DNA of 64,000 nt. Source: CAVYUC01 sp963771595 (GTDB lineage: Bacteria > Bacteroidota > Bacteroidia > Bacteroidales > Prolixibacteraceae). The position numbers were made by a program, and so were the translations under genes. Location of the stretch: positions 1 through 64,000 of the forward strand of contig CAVYUC010000025.1 of the NCBI GenBank assembly GCA_963771595.1, written 5' to 3'. Below are positions 55,159 to 64,000 of the stretch, piece by piece (position 1 is the first letter of the stretch; every line of letters starts with the position of its first letter). A model generated the notes under the pieces. It saw only the letters and a list, made by a program, of their open reading frames with translations, was not told the origin of the DNA and ran no database searches.

Positions 55159-56517
55159 TTAAATAATTTCGAAATATCTTTTTAATTCCCAGTCTGTAAC
55201 TTCTCCAGCAAACTGCAGCCATTCCCATTCACGGGTTTTGGTGAAATGATCGACAAAGGCATCGCCAAACAATTCGCGCGAAATTTTTGAGTTTTTCATT
55301 TTTTCAGTGGCTTCCTGAAGCGATGTGGGAAGCAACTTATTTTCAGTGTCCCGATAAGCATTTCCTTTCGTTTCGGTGAGGGTTAATTTTAATTTGTTTT
55401 TTACTCCATATAATCCCGATGCCAGCGAGGCCGCCATTGCAAGATACGGGTTAATGTCGGCACCAGGTACCCTGAATTCAGTTCGCGTGGATTTATTATC
55501 GCCCGGAATTACGCGGATTGCAGCAGTCCGGTTGTCAATTCCCCAGGAAACTGTTGCAGGAGCCCAGTCGCCCTGTCCAAGGCGTTTGTAGCTGTTTATA
55601 TTTGGCGCGTACATCGGCAGAATTTCGGGCAGGCAGGACAGTTGTCCGGCAGTGTAACTTTCAGCAAAACTGCTTATTCCGTTTTTCCGTTTTTTATCGA
55701 AAAACAAGTTCGATTTTCCTTTTTTGTCCCATATACTTTGGTGAATGTGTCCGCCGCAACCCGGAAGATTTGTATTCCATTTCGCCATAAAAGTTGCAGT
55801 CATGTTGTGGCGGTAAGCAATTTCCTTTACGCTGTTTTTGAAAAGTGCAGCTTTATCGGCGGCCGCAAGTATTTCATCAAAAATAATAGCTGCTTCATAA
55901 ACGCCCGGTCCGGTTTCGGTATGCAGTCCTTCCAGCGGAATATCAAATTGTTTCAGTTGTTCAAACAGATCAGTAAGGTAATCGCTATTTAACGAGGTGC
56001 GCAAAAGCGAATATCCAAACATTCCGGGAGTAATCGGGCGGAGTTGACTTGAATCGGACAGGTTTAAATCGCCGGGAATACCTTTGAAATTAAACCATTC
56101 AGTTTCCAATGCAAAAAAAGGCAGGAATCCCAGTGATTCAGAATCTGCAGCTACCTTTTTCAGTAAAGTGCGCGGACAAACAGCTTCATATTTTCCGCCG
56201 GTTCCGCTAAAATCGGCCAGGAAAAACGGAGTGGAATTTTCCCACGGAATTTCCCTGAATGTATTGATATCAATTTTTGCCTGTGCATCCGGATATCCGG
56301 TGTGCCAGCCGGTTAATTCCGTGTTGGTGTAGCAAATGTCGCCCGAATCCCAGCCAAAAATTACATCGCAAAAAGGAACATGTTTTTCAATAGTATCCAA
56401 AAATTTGTTTTTATGGATGTACTTTCCGCGCAAAATCCCGTCCATATCTGCCACGGCAAATTTAATTTTCGTTGTTCCGGCCTTTTTTATTTTATCGATT
56501 AATTCGCTTTTTTCCAT
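55159..56517 (-). CDS. Class I-type glutamine synthetase family enzyme
   Basis: 452 residues from 56517 (MEKSELIDKIKK). GS-fold motifs: 'FALETEWF', 'LHTETGPGVYEAAI', 'NLPGCGGHIHQSIW' and 'NRTAAIRVIPGDNKSTRTEFRV'. It lacks the adenylylation loop of GlnA. This family includes gamma-glutamylpolyamine and gamma-glutamylalkylamide synthetases (PuuA/GlnA2-4 types), so the amine substrate may not be ammonia. It is first in an operon with a kinase-fold and a HAD protein, which suggests a gamma-glutamylation/phosphate pathway rather than bulk ammonia fixation. Confidence 0.85.
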   Translation of the reverse strand: MEKSELIDKIKKAGTTKIKFAVADMDGILRGKYIHKNKFLDTIEKHVPFCDVIFGWDSGDICYTNTELTGWHTGYPDAQAKIDINTFREIPWENSTPFFLADFSGTGGKYEAVCPRTLLKKVAADSESLGFLPFFALETEWFNFKGIPGDLNLSDSSQLRPITPGMFGYSLLRTSLNSDYLTDLFEQLKQFDIPLEGLHTETGPGVYEAAIIFDEILAAADKAALFKNSVKEIAYRHNMTATFMAKWNTNLPGCGGHIHQSIWDKKGKSNLFFDKKRKNGISSFAESYTAGQLSCLPEILPMYAPNINSYKRLGQGDWAPATVSWGIDNRTAAIRVIPGDNKSTRTEFRVPGADINPYLAMAASLASGLYGVKNKLKLTLTETKGNAYRDTENKLLPTSLQEATEKMKNSKISRELFGDAFVDHFTKTREWEWLQFAGEVTDWELKRYFEII

Positions 56518-56864
56518 TGACTTTGAATTTTCTGGTAAAATAACTGATGTTTCAGCAAATATCAAATTCAAATGATTTTAAAAAATGCCGGAAACACAGA
56601 AAATAACCAAGACACATGCTATTTTCAACCTGGTCTTTTCAGGAAATGTTGCTTTTGGAGGTTTATTTTTCAGGATGCCGTTTTGAAATTTGGAAATTTT
56701 CCGGAGCTACCCCTTTGTTTTTGTGTTGATGTTGTGAATATTTCATAAAATTTTACAAAATGCTTTTATTTTTAATGGGAGGGTTGAAAAAATGTAGTAA
56801 TTTTGATCGGCTTCTTTTTTTTAAAATTGAAGCCAAAAAAGAAACTTAATTAAAACAAACGGAT
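56518..56864. other. Divergent intergenic region between GSI-like and GSIII genes
   Basis: 347 bp without genes. TAATTTTG at 56798-56805 fits the -7 consensus 60 bp before the GSIII start, without a TTTG at the right distance. Both divergent genes could share a regulator site here, but I see no palindrome. Confidence 0.45.
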
Positions 56865-59054
56865 ATGGCAAAGTTCAGATTTAAAGCACTGGAAGAGGTA
56901 TTAAACCGCGAACCAGTGGATGTGGTAAGAGAAAACAACCTTGTTTCGGACTATTACGGATTAATGGTATTTGGTCAGGTAAAAATGAAGAAATACCTTT
57001 CGAGAGAAGCGTTTAAAGCAGTTACCGATGCCATAGAAAACGGCACCATTATCGATCGTAAAATGGCCGATCAGGTTGCCCAGGGGATGAAAGCCTGGGC
57101 CATTGAAAATGGTGCAACACATTATACCCATTGGTTTCATCCGTTAACCGATGCCACCGCCGAAAAACATGATGCTTTTATTGTTCATGGTGCCGACGGG
57201 GGAGTTATTGAATCTTTTTCCGGAAATCTGCTCTCACAGCAGGAACCCGATGCTTCGTCGTTTCCGAGCGGCGGTCTGCGCCAGACTTTTGAAGCGCGCG
57301 GCTACACTGCCTGGGATCCGTCGTCACCAGCTTTTATCAGCGAAACAACATTGACTATCCCCACTATATTTATTTCGTACACCGGAGAAGCGCTCGACTA
57401 CAAAACACCGCTGCTGCGCGCATTAAATGTGGTGGATAAAGCCGCCACCGAAGTTTGTCAGTATTTCGATAAAAACGTAACTTCAGTAAAAGCTAATTTA
57501 GGTTGGGAGCAGGAGTATTTTCTTGTGGATGAGGCGCTTTATATGGCGCGTCCCGATTTGATGCTCACCGGCAGAACTTTAATGGGGCACTCCTCTTCAA
57601 AAGATCAGCAACTCGATGATCATTATTTTTCTTCGATACCAACCCGCGTAAACAGGTACATGCAGGATGTAGAAAACGAAGCGTACAAACTTGGAATTCC
57701 GATAAAAACCAGGCACAACGAAGTGGCGCCCAATCAGTTCGAAATTGCCCCGATTTACGAGGAAGCCAACCTGGCAAACGATCATAACCAGCTCATAATG
57801 GACATTATGCAGAAAATTGCGCGGCGGCATAAATTCCGAATCCTGTTTCATGAAAAACCATTTGCCGGAATAAACGGCTCCGGGAAACATAATAACTGGT
57901 CGCTGGAAACCAACACCGGTGTAAATTTGTATTCTCCGGGGAAAAATCCAAAATCAAATCTTCAGTTTCTCACATTCGTTATAAATACACTGAAAGCAGT
58001 TTACGACAACCAGGATATTTTACGGGCCAGTATTTACAATGCAGGAAATCAGCACCGGCTTGGAGCCAACGAGGCGCCGCCTTCCATTCTTTCCGTGTTT
58101 TTGGGAACCGAAGTTTCAAAAATGCTCGATTTAATGGAAGATGCTGTGGTGGATCGCAAAATGACACCCGATGAAAAAACTGCTCTAAAACTGAACATTG
58201 GCCGCATTCCTGAAATCATTCTCGACAGCACCGACCGCAACCGTACTTCACCATTTGCTTTTACCGGAAACCGCTTCGAATTCCGGGCAATTGGATCGTC
58301 GGCAAACTGTGCTTCAGCAATGATTGTATTGAATACAGTAATTGCAAACCAGCTGATGGATTTTAAAACAAAGGTGGATGCTTTAATAAACAAATCAGTA
58401 AAAAAAGATGAAGCTATTTTTCAGGTACTGAAAAACCTGATAATTGAGTCGAAACCCATTCGGTTTAATGGTGATGGTTACAGCGAAGATTGGGTAAAAG
58501 AAGCGAAGAAACGGGGATTGACCAATATAAACAATGTTCCGGAAGCGCTTTCTGTTTACTCGCGCCCGCAGGTTACAAAGTTGTTTGAAAAGCTGGGTGT
58601 GTTCAGCGAATCGGAATTAAAGGGCAGGGTAGAAGTGGAATACGAAAAGTTTATCATGAAAGTGCAAATTGAGTCGCGGGTGCTGGCCGATCTTGCAATC
58701 AACCATATTGTACCAACCGCGGTGGAATACCAGTCGTTGTTGCTGCAAAACGTGAAGAACCTGAAGGATTTATTTCCGCAGGATGAATTTGAGCAGTTGG
58801 CTGGTGCGCGCCTTGAACTGATAAAGGAAATTGGTGGCCACATTTCGGCAATAAAAGCTTTGCGCAAGGATATGATTGAAGCCCGGAAAGAGGCAAACAG
58901 CATTGAAGATGCCGTGAAAAAAGCTAAAGGCTACGATAAAAATGTAAGGCCGTTTATGGAAGAAATCCGTTACCACATCGACCGTTTGGAGCTGGTTGTG
59001 GATAATGAAGTTTGGCCATTGCCCAAATACCGCGAATTATTGTTTGTGCGGTAA
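56865..59054 (+). CDS. glnN: Glutamine synthetase, class III
   Basis: 729 residues, the length of GSIII. Class III signatures: 'THYTHWFHPLTDATAEKHD', 'FPSGGLRQTFEARGYTAWD', 'LGWEQEYFLVD', 'APNQFEIAPIYEEANLANDHN' and 'KHNNWSLET'. The C-terminal helical extension (about 560-729) is class-specific. It is the usual main ammonia-assimilating GS of Bacteroidota. Monocistronic, divergent from the GSI-like operon. Confidence 0.96.
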   Translation: MAKFRFKALEEVLNREPVDVVRENNLVSDYYGLMVFGQVKMKKYLSREAFKAVTDAIENGTIIDRKMADQVAQGMKAWAIENGATHYTHWFHPLTDATAEKHDAFIVHGADGGVIESFSGNLLSQQEPDASSFPSGGLRQTFEARGYTAWDPSSPAFISETTLTIPTIFISYTGEALDYKTPLLRALNVVDKAATEVCQYFDKNVTSVKANLGWEQEYFLVDEALYMARPDLMLTGRTLMGHSSSKDQQLDDHYFSSIPTRVNRYMQDVENEAYKLGIPIKTRHNEVAPNQFEIAPIYEEANLANDHNQLIMDIMQKIARRHKFRILFHEKPFAGINGSGKHNNWSLETNTGVNLYSPGKNPKSNLQFLTFVINTLKAVYDNQDILRASIYNAGNQHRLGANEAPPSILSVFLGTEVSKMLDLMEDAVVDRKMTPDEKTALKLNIGRIPEIILDSTDRNRTSPFAFTGNRFEFRAIGSSANCASAMIVLNTVIANQLMDFKTKVDALINKSVKKDEAIFQVLKNLIIESKPIRFNGDGYSEDWVKEAKKRGLTNINNVPEALSVYSRPQVTKLFEKLGVFSESELKGRVEVEYEKFIMKVQIESRVLADLAINHIVPTAVEYQSLLLQNVKNLKDLFPQDEFEQLAGARLELIKEIGGHISAIKALRKDMIEARKEANSIEDAVKKAKGYDKNVRPFMEEIRYHIDRLELVVDNEVWPLPKYRELLFVR

Positions 59055-59248
59055 TTTACAGCAACATATTTTTGGACTTTTTTGGTAAAGACCTGATTTA
59101 GCAAGAAGACTTGCTTTTTGCGCACCGGCAAAGCAAAAGATGCTGAAACAGTTAAAATCCCATTTTCAATATATACTTAACGAGCTAAACCGACGTTATT
59201 TTTGTAGCCATTTAAAAAATAATTTACATTTACGTCCCGAAACGAATA

Positions 59249-61249
59249 ATGGGTATGAATAAATACGTCAGATTAATCCTGTTTTCTGTACTGATAATAA
59301 TACTAGCATCATGTGGGAGCGGCCGTCTTGGAAGGGATGCCATGCTTTCGCAGAATATTGGGGAATATTACAAGGCTATTGAAAAATACCGGAAAGCCAG
59401 CCGGAAGGAAAAAGACCGTGTAAAACGCCGGGATTATGCTTTTGCCATGGCCGAATGTTACCGCTACATCGGTGATTACGAAAGGGCTGCATTGTATTAC
59501 AAGAATACGGTGCGGCGTGGATATCCCGATCCGAAAGCCATTTTTTACGAAGCCGAAATGTTAAGGGCTACGCAGGATTATGAAGAATCCATAGAAAATT
59601 ACCGGACTTACCTCGATTCTGTGCCCGGCGATGAACGCGCACTAAACGGACTCGAATCCATAAAGAAAACCCAGGAATGGGTGGCCAATCCTACCCGTCA
59701 CATCATTAATCCAATAAAAGAAATAAATTCAAGAAGCAGCGACTATTATCCGGTTTTTGTTGGTGGCCGCGACAACGAAATAATATTTACATCGACCCGG
59801 AAAGCAGCCACCGGAAAACGTGAAAGCATGATTACAGGGCAGGATTATGCCGACTTGTTTAAAGCCACCTTCAACATTCAGAAACAAAAATGGGATGAAC
59901 CGCAACTTCTCGACGAAAACCTGATTGTAAACACTGAAGATGAGGAAGGTGCGCCCACACTTTCGGCAACAGGCGAGCAGATGATCTTTACCCGTTGCCG
60001 CTATGATAAAACAGAACCGATGGGCGCCGAGTTGTATTCTTCTTCGCAGTCGCGCGGTTCATGGTCCGAACCTATTAAAGTGCAGGTGGTTGGAGATAGC
60101 GTTGTGGCTGCACACCCGGCGCTCAATGCCGACGGCACCGTTCTTTATTTTGTTTCGGATATGCCTGGTGGTTTTGGTGGAAAAGATATTTACAGGGCCG
60201 AAAAAGAAGGGGGAACATACAGTGAACCTAAAAACCTTGGTGAAACAATCAATACACCCGGCGATGAGATGTTTCCGTTTGTGCGCGACAACGGAGAATT
60301 GTATTTTGCTTCCAATTACCATATCGGAATGGGTGGATTCGATATTTTTAAGGCAGAAGAAGATGATGAGGGAAACTGGAAAATTGAAAATATGGGATCG
60401 CCGGTAAATTCACCTGCGGACGATTTCGGAATTGGATTTGTGCAGGGCGAAAACAAAGGGATGTTTTCCTCCAACCGCAAGGGATCGCGTGGCGATGATT
60501 TGTATTCGTTCCTGGTGCCGCCAAAAATCTTTAGAGTTGAAGGTGAAGTTTTTGACAAGGAAAGCGGAAATCATATTGATGGCGCATCGGTAAGAATAAT
60601 TGGTACCGATGGAACCAACCTGCGGGTACGTACCCAAAACGGGAAATTTCAGATGAAACTTCAACCCGAAACAGATTATATTTTTGCAGCTTTTAAAGAT
60701 GGTTACCTGCGCGATAAAGCTGCTGCAACTACTGTTGCACTCGAAGACAGCAAAGATTTCAGGTTTGACCTGTATTTAACACCCACCGATTCCCCGATTA
60801 AACTCGAAAATATTAATTACGAATTTGGCAGCTGGGAACTTTTACCGCAGTCTTTGGTGTCGCTTGATTCGCTTGTACAGGTGCTGGTGTTAAATCCAAC
60901 CATCACCGTTGAAATTATGTCGCATACCGACCATGTTGGCAGCGATCAGTTCAACTTCGAACTTTCGCAGAAAAGAGCACAAAGTGTGGTGGATTACCTG
61001 ATTGAAAAGGGTATAAGCCCACAACGGCTTGTGGCAAAAGGATACGGCGAAACCTGGCCAAAAACGATTACCCGGAAACTTGCCCGGCAGTATGATTTCC
61101 TGAAAAGAAATGATGAACTGACGGAAGATTTCATTATGAAATTGACACCTGAACAACAGGAAATTGCAGAAGGGATTAACCGAAGGACGGAATTCAGGGT
61201 GCTTTCAACCGATTTTATCGAACGGTTTGATGCCGAACCGGAGCAGTAA
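59249..61249 (+). CDS. PorE-like OmpA-family lipoprotein (TPR, propeller, CRD, OmpA)
   Basis: 666 residues with a lipoprotein signal ending ILASC. Order: TPR helices (about 30-140), PD40 propeller blades (about 165-430; 'DYYPVFVGGRDNEIIFTS', 'APTLSATGEQMIFTR', 'HPALNADGTVLYFVSDM', 'FPFVRDNGELYFASN'), a carboxypeptidase-regulatory-like domain (about 430-515) and an OmpA C-terminal domain ('IMSHTDHVGSDQFNFELSQK', 'VAKGYGETWP'). This is the domain order of PorE of T9SS, which anchors the secretion apparatus to peptidoglycan, though paralogues of other use exist. The last ~120 bp are partly repeated in the array downstream. Confidence 0.82.
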   Translation: MGMNKYVRLILFSVLIIILASCGSGRLGRDAMLSQNIGEYYKAIEKYRKASRKEKDRVKRRDYAFAMAECYRYIGDYERAALYYKNTVRRGYPDPKAIFYEAEMLRATQDYEESIENYRTYLDSVPGDERALNGLESIKKTQEWVANPTRHIINPIKEINSRSSDYYPVFVGGRDNEIIFTSTRKAATGKRESMITGQDYADLFKATFNIQKQKWDEPQLLDENLIVNTEDEEGAPTLSATGEQMIFTRCRYDKTEPMGAELYSSSQSRGSWSEPIKVQVVGDSVVAAHPALNADGTVLYFVSDMPGGFGGKDIYRAEKEGGTYSEPKNLGETINTPGDEMFPFVRDNGELYFASNYHIGMGGFDIFKAEEDDEGNWKIENMGSPVNSPADDFGIGFVQGENKGMFSSNRKGSRGDDLYSFLVPPKIFRVEGEVFDKESGNHIDGASVRIIGTDGTNLRVRTQNGKFQMKLQPETDYIFAAFKDGYLRDKAAATTVALEDSKDFRFDLYLTPTDSPIKLENINYEFGSWELLPQSLVSLDSLVQVLVLNPTITVEIMSHTDHVGSDQFNFELSQKRAQSVVDYLIEKGISPQRLVAKGYGETWPKTITRKLARQYDFLKRNDELTEDFIMKLTPEQQEIAEGINRRTEFRVLSTDFIERFDAEPEQ

Positions 61250-61258
61250 ATTATTCCT

Positions 61259-62361
61259 CTGATATAAAATAAAAGAATTCATGGGTGATTAATTTCCCGC
61301 AGATGACGCGGATTTCCGCAGAAAGAAGTCATTAAAGTTTTTGTTATTTCAGTTTATTATCTCTGCGATTTTCAGCGAAATCAGCGGGATAAATTTTTAA
61401 TTCATTGTAAAATTGACACCTGAACAACAGGTCCGATTTTATCGAACGGTTTGACGCCGAACCAGAGCAGTAAATTATTCCTCTGATATAAAATAAAAGA
61501 ATTCATGGGTGATTAATTTTCCGCAGATGACGCGGATTTCCGCAGAAAGAATTCATAAAACTTTTTGTTATTTCAGTTTATTACTTCTGCGATTTTCAGC
61601 GAAATCAGCGGGAGTAATTTTTAATTCATTGTAAAATTGACACCTGAATAACAGGACCGATTTTATCAAACTGTTTGATGCCGGGCCGGAAAAGTAGATT
61701 AATTTTTCCGATAGAAAAGAATTCGTGAGAGATTAATTTCCCGCAGATGACGCGGATTTCCGCAGAAAGAATTCATAAAACTTTTTGTTATTTCAGTTTA
61801 TTACTTCTGCGATTTTCAGCGAAATCAGCGGGATAAATTTTTAATTCATTGTAAAATTGACACTTGAATAACAGGACCGATTTTATCGAACTGTTTGATG
61901 CCGAACCGGAGCAGTAAATTATTCCTCAGATATAAAATAAAAGAATTCATGAGAGATTAATTTCCTGCAGATGACGCGGATTTCCGCAGAAAGAATTCAT
62001 AAAACTTTTTGTTATTTCAGTTTATTACTTCTGCGATTTTCAGCGAAATCAGCGGGAGTAATTTTTAATTCATTGTAAAATTGACACCTGAATAACAGGA
62101 CCGATTTTATCAAACTGTTTGATGCCGGGCCGGAAAAGTAGATTAATTTTTCCGATAGAAAAGAATTCGTGAGAGATTAATTTCCCGCAGATGACGCGGA
62201 TTTCAGCAGAAAGAATTCATAAAACTTTTTGTTATTTCAGTTTATTACTTCTGCGATTTTCAGCGAAATCAGCGGGAGTAATTTTTAATTCATTGTAAAA
62301 TTGACACCTGAATAACAGGACTGATTTTATCGAACGGTTTGATGCCGAACCGGAAAAGTAG
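61259..62361 (+). repeat. Alternating ~220/224-bp tandem array carrying a deleted copy of the preceding gene's 3' end
   Basis: Five imperfect inverted repeats (about 93 bp; CCCGCAGATGACGCGG paired with ATCAGCGGGA-type arms) lie at 61296, 61521, 61740, 61964 and 62184. Each is followed by GTAAAATTGACACCTGAA-type sequence, starting at 61407, 61631, 61851, 62075 and 62295 (periods 224, 220, 224, 220). That sequence equals the codons of the upstream gene near 61140, joined to the sequence at 61209 with about 48 bp lost. Units alternate between a form with GCCGAACCGGAGCAGTAAAT and one with GCCGGGCCGGAAAAGTAGAT, giving a 444-bp higher-order period. Confidence 0.9.
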
Positions 62362-62390
62362 ATTTAAATTTTGGAAGAATGGATCATCAA

Positions 62391-62430
62391 AAAAAGATCC
62401 TGATTGTATTAAAGTGATCAGGATCTTTTT
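62391..62430. terminator. Bidirectional terminator
   Basis: 14-bp stem AAAAAGATCCTGAT / ATCAGGATCTTTTT with a 12-nt loop. It serves the channel gene on the minus strand and could stop read-through from the array on the plus strand. Confidence 0.85.
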
Positions 62431-62451
62431 CAAAATTAGATACAGCCGATA

Positions 62452-63495
62452 TTACTCTTCTGATCGCATTACTTCCTTTAACCGCCTGATTTGTTCAGGA
62501 TTGCCCAAAACAAAAAGATTGTCGTTGCGCGAAAGGATCATTTTTGGATCGGGATTGAAAACATACCGTGCGCCGCTGATTTTTATGCCGATAATATTGG
62601 CGCCCGAAATCTCCCTCACTTTTAATTCGGCAATTGATTTGCCAACAAAACGTTGAGAAAGGTTTTTGCATTCCACTTCTTCGAGGCTCACATCTTTCGA
62701 TTTTTGCAAAAGAACGTACTCCAGAAATTCAACCACGTCGGGCTGATGCACAAGCTTTGCCATTCGCTGGCCGCCAATTCGTTCGGGCATAATTACATTG
62801 GTTGCCCCGGCGCGTTTCAGTTTCATCTGCGATTCAAACTCCGATGCACGACTTATAATGGTCAGGTTCGGATTCATACTTCGCGCGGTGAGTACCACAA
62901 ACACATTGTCGGCATCGTTTGGGGTGGTTGCAATTAAAGCGCGGGCATGATTTACACGGGCATCTTCGAGTACATCTTCATGTGTGGCATCGCCTTTAAT
63001 GTACAGCCATTCAGGGTTTTGTCGCACTCTTGAAATCACATTGTCGCGCCTGTCAACAATTACAAAAGGAACGCCGTGTTCTTCCAGTTCTACAGCGGCC
63101 TGTTCGCCGTTGCGGCCAAAACCAACAATTATGACATGGTTTTTTAGTTTTGCAATTTTTTTATCCACCCTATAAGTTTTTATATAATTTGCCAATTCAC
63201 CGTCAAAAATATAGCGGGCCATATTTGAACCAATGTACGCCAGACTGCCGAGGCTGGTAACTATTAATCCCATTGTAAAAATTTTGCCGGTTTGGCTTAA
63301 TGGTTCATTTCCCACCTCTTTAAAACCGACAGTCGAAATGGTTATTACCGTCATGTACATACTGTCGATAAAGTCCAGGCCTTCAATAAAATGATAGCCA
63401 AGCGATCCGAAAAAAACAATGGAAACCAGCAACCCTGCTCCAACTTTTATGGTCTGGGCCGAAGCCTCCTGAAACTTGTTTTGCTTTTGGTTCAT
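62452..63495 (-). CDS. TrkA-type potassium channel (two TM helices plus RCK domain)
   Basis: 347 residues. TM1 about 16-38, a pore loop with 'MTVITISTVGFKEVG' and TM2 about 72-95, then an RCK/TrkA-N domain ('HVIIVGFGRNGEQAAVELEEHG', the Rossmann GxGxxG) and a TrkA-C domain. The fold is that of MthK/YugO-like ligand-gated K+ channels. The filter reads TVGFKE instead of TVGYG-E, which is discussed as a finding. It overlaps the DUF2851 stop by 4 bp (ATGA). Confidence 0.85.
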   Translation of the reverse strand: MNQKQNKFQEASAQTIKVGAGLLVSIVFFGSLGYHFIEGLDFIDSMYMTVITISTVGFKEVGNEPLSQTGKIFTMGLIVTSLGSLAYIGSNMARYIFDGELANYIKTYRVDKKIAKLKNHVIIVGFGRNGEQAAVELEEHGVPFVIVDRRDNVISRVRQNPEWLYIKGDATHEDVLEDARVNHARALIATTPNDADNVFVVLTARSMNPNLTIISRASEFESQMKLKRAGATNVIMPERIGGQRMAKLVHQPDVVEFLEYVLLQKSKDVSLEEVECKNLSQRFVGKSIAELKVREISGANIIGIKISGARYVFNPDPKMILSRNDNLFVLGNPEQIRRLKEVMRSEE

Positions 63496-64000
63496 TTATC
63501 TGATTCCGGTATAATCTTTACTAATTTATTTCCGATTTGGCAATTTAAGCATTTTTTCTTTTCACAATAATTATTTTTTAGCTGGAGCAAAGCTTGTGTT
63601 TCGAATGCCGATCGGGCAGAAACACCCAGTTGTTCCCAGTTTCTGATAACTGAATTATTTTCGGCAGGAAGTTTTTCCAGAAAATCGAGCGCCCGGTTTT
63701 TCAGGTGGTGCATGTTCTGATTTTCACCATAAATAAAAAGGAATGGAATCACTACGTTAATAATTAAAATATTAATGGATGTGTCGCCCAGTTCGTGAGG
63801 TAATTGCTTGGTCGATTGTTTGTTGAAGCGATAATGCGAATCCCAGTATGGAGAGGCTTTTACTTTGAATAATTTTTTTAGTTCGTCCAGCGATTCAATT
63901 TCCATAATTTTTGAAAACAACCCGCTGGACTGATGGATTAAAGCAGCCAGTTGCGAAATCCGGATGGTCGGAAAATTAACCGGGCGCAGCCGCATAAATT
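63492..64000 (-). CDS. DUF2851 family protein, C-terminal part (5' end outside window)
   Basis: The frame is open to the window end. The visible ~168 residues match the end of DUF2851: 'MRLRPVNFPTIRISQLAALI' and a C-terminal cysteine cluster 'EKKKCLNCQIGNKLV'. Members are common in Bacteroidota and of unknown function. Coupled to the channel gene by a 4-bp overlap. Confidence 0.8.
   Translation of the reverse strand, partial: FMRLRPVNFPTIRISQLAALIHQSSGLFSKIMEIESLDELKKLFKVKASPYWDSHYRFNKQSTKQLPHELGDTSINILIINVVIPFLFIYGENQNMHHLKNRALDFLEKLPAENNSVIRNWEQLGVSARSAFETQALLQLKNNYCEKKKCLNCQIGNKLVKIIPESDK

Noticed and set aside
57565..58903. Several minus-strand open frames inside the GSIII gene
   Set aside because: They are shadows of a well-conserved enzyme; composition and Ser/Phe-rich content are typical of antisense frames.
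61259..62361. Possible CRISPR array (regular repeats with palindromes)
   Set aside because: Units are ~220 bp and the segments between hairpins are copies of each other and of the upstream gene, not unique 30-40 bp spacers. No cas genes are near.

Overview
The window reads as a Bacteroidota chromosome, probably Bacteroidia of the Marinilabiliales/Prolixibacteraceae type. That placement is inferred from several signs: type IX secretion (T9SS) sorting tails, a PorE-like OmpA lipoprotein, DUF2490 and DUF2851 proteins, TTTG-N19-TAnnTTTG promoters, class III glutamine synthetase and abundant secreted glycoside hydrolases. No rRNA, tRNA, CRISPR array or integrase was seen.

Layout. 1-2994: the 3' end of a multiheme cytochrome gene, an outer-membrane barrel gene and an OB-fold lipoprotein gene, closed by a strong terminator. 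3401-21856: a minus-strand glycan-degradation region with GH28, PhoD-like phosphatase, sulfatase, nucleoside hydrolase, GH3, DUF4832, GH31, a BNR-propeller T9SS protein and GH10. No SusC/SusD pair is present. Three copies of a composite element interrupt it, each being a DUF559 (Vsr-like) endonuclease gene held between two ~140-160 bp palindromic repeats: one intact, one with a single nonsense codon, one almost deleted. 22206-24233: a VTC / DUF4956 / DUF2490 operon. 24550-36178: GH29 fucosidase, envelope proteins, M20 peptidase, deoxynucleoside kinase, and rpsO-pnp with promoter and terminators.

36469-48720 is the most unusual region. A ~1.03 kb module (short lipoprotein-like gene, small T9SS protein, N-terminal domain of a third secreted protein) occurs twice, 2.93 kb apart. 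The third protein carries a caspase-like plus FISUMP C-terminus in one copy and an unrelated ~790-residue C-terminus in the other. Directly downstream, in the same direction, lies an ATGA-coupled cassette: ECF sigma factor, membrane-anchored TPR protein (anti-sigma candidate) and a secreted, C-terminally anchored TPR-CHAT protein with an intact His/Cys dyad.

48812-64000: a TldD/PmbA pair with a Tat-like signal on TldD; then three different glutamine synthetase classes within 7 kb (GSII, a GSI-like enzyme in an operon with a HAD phosphatase and a divergent kinase-fold protein, and GSIII); a PorE-like lipoprotein whose 3' end has been captured, with an internal deletion, into a five-unit alternating tandem array; a TrkA-type K+ channel; and the end of a DUF2851 gene.

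Three genes (sulfatase, GH3, and the lipoprotein gene at 36469) are broken by one-base lesions, two of them at or near homopolymers. Real decay and assembly error cannot be separated from the sequence alone.
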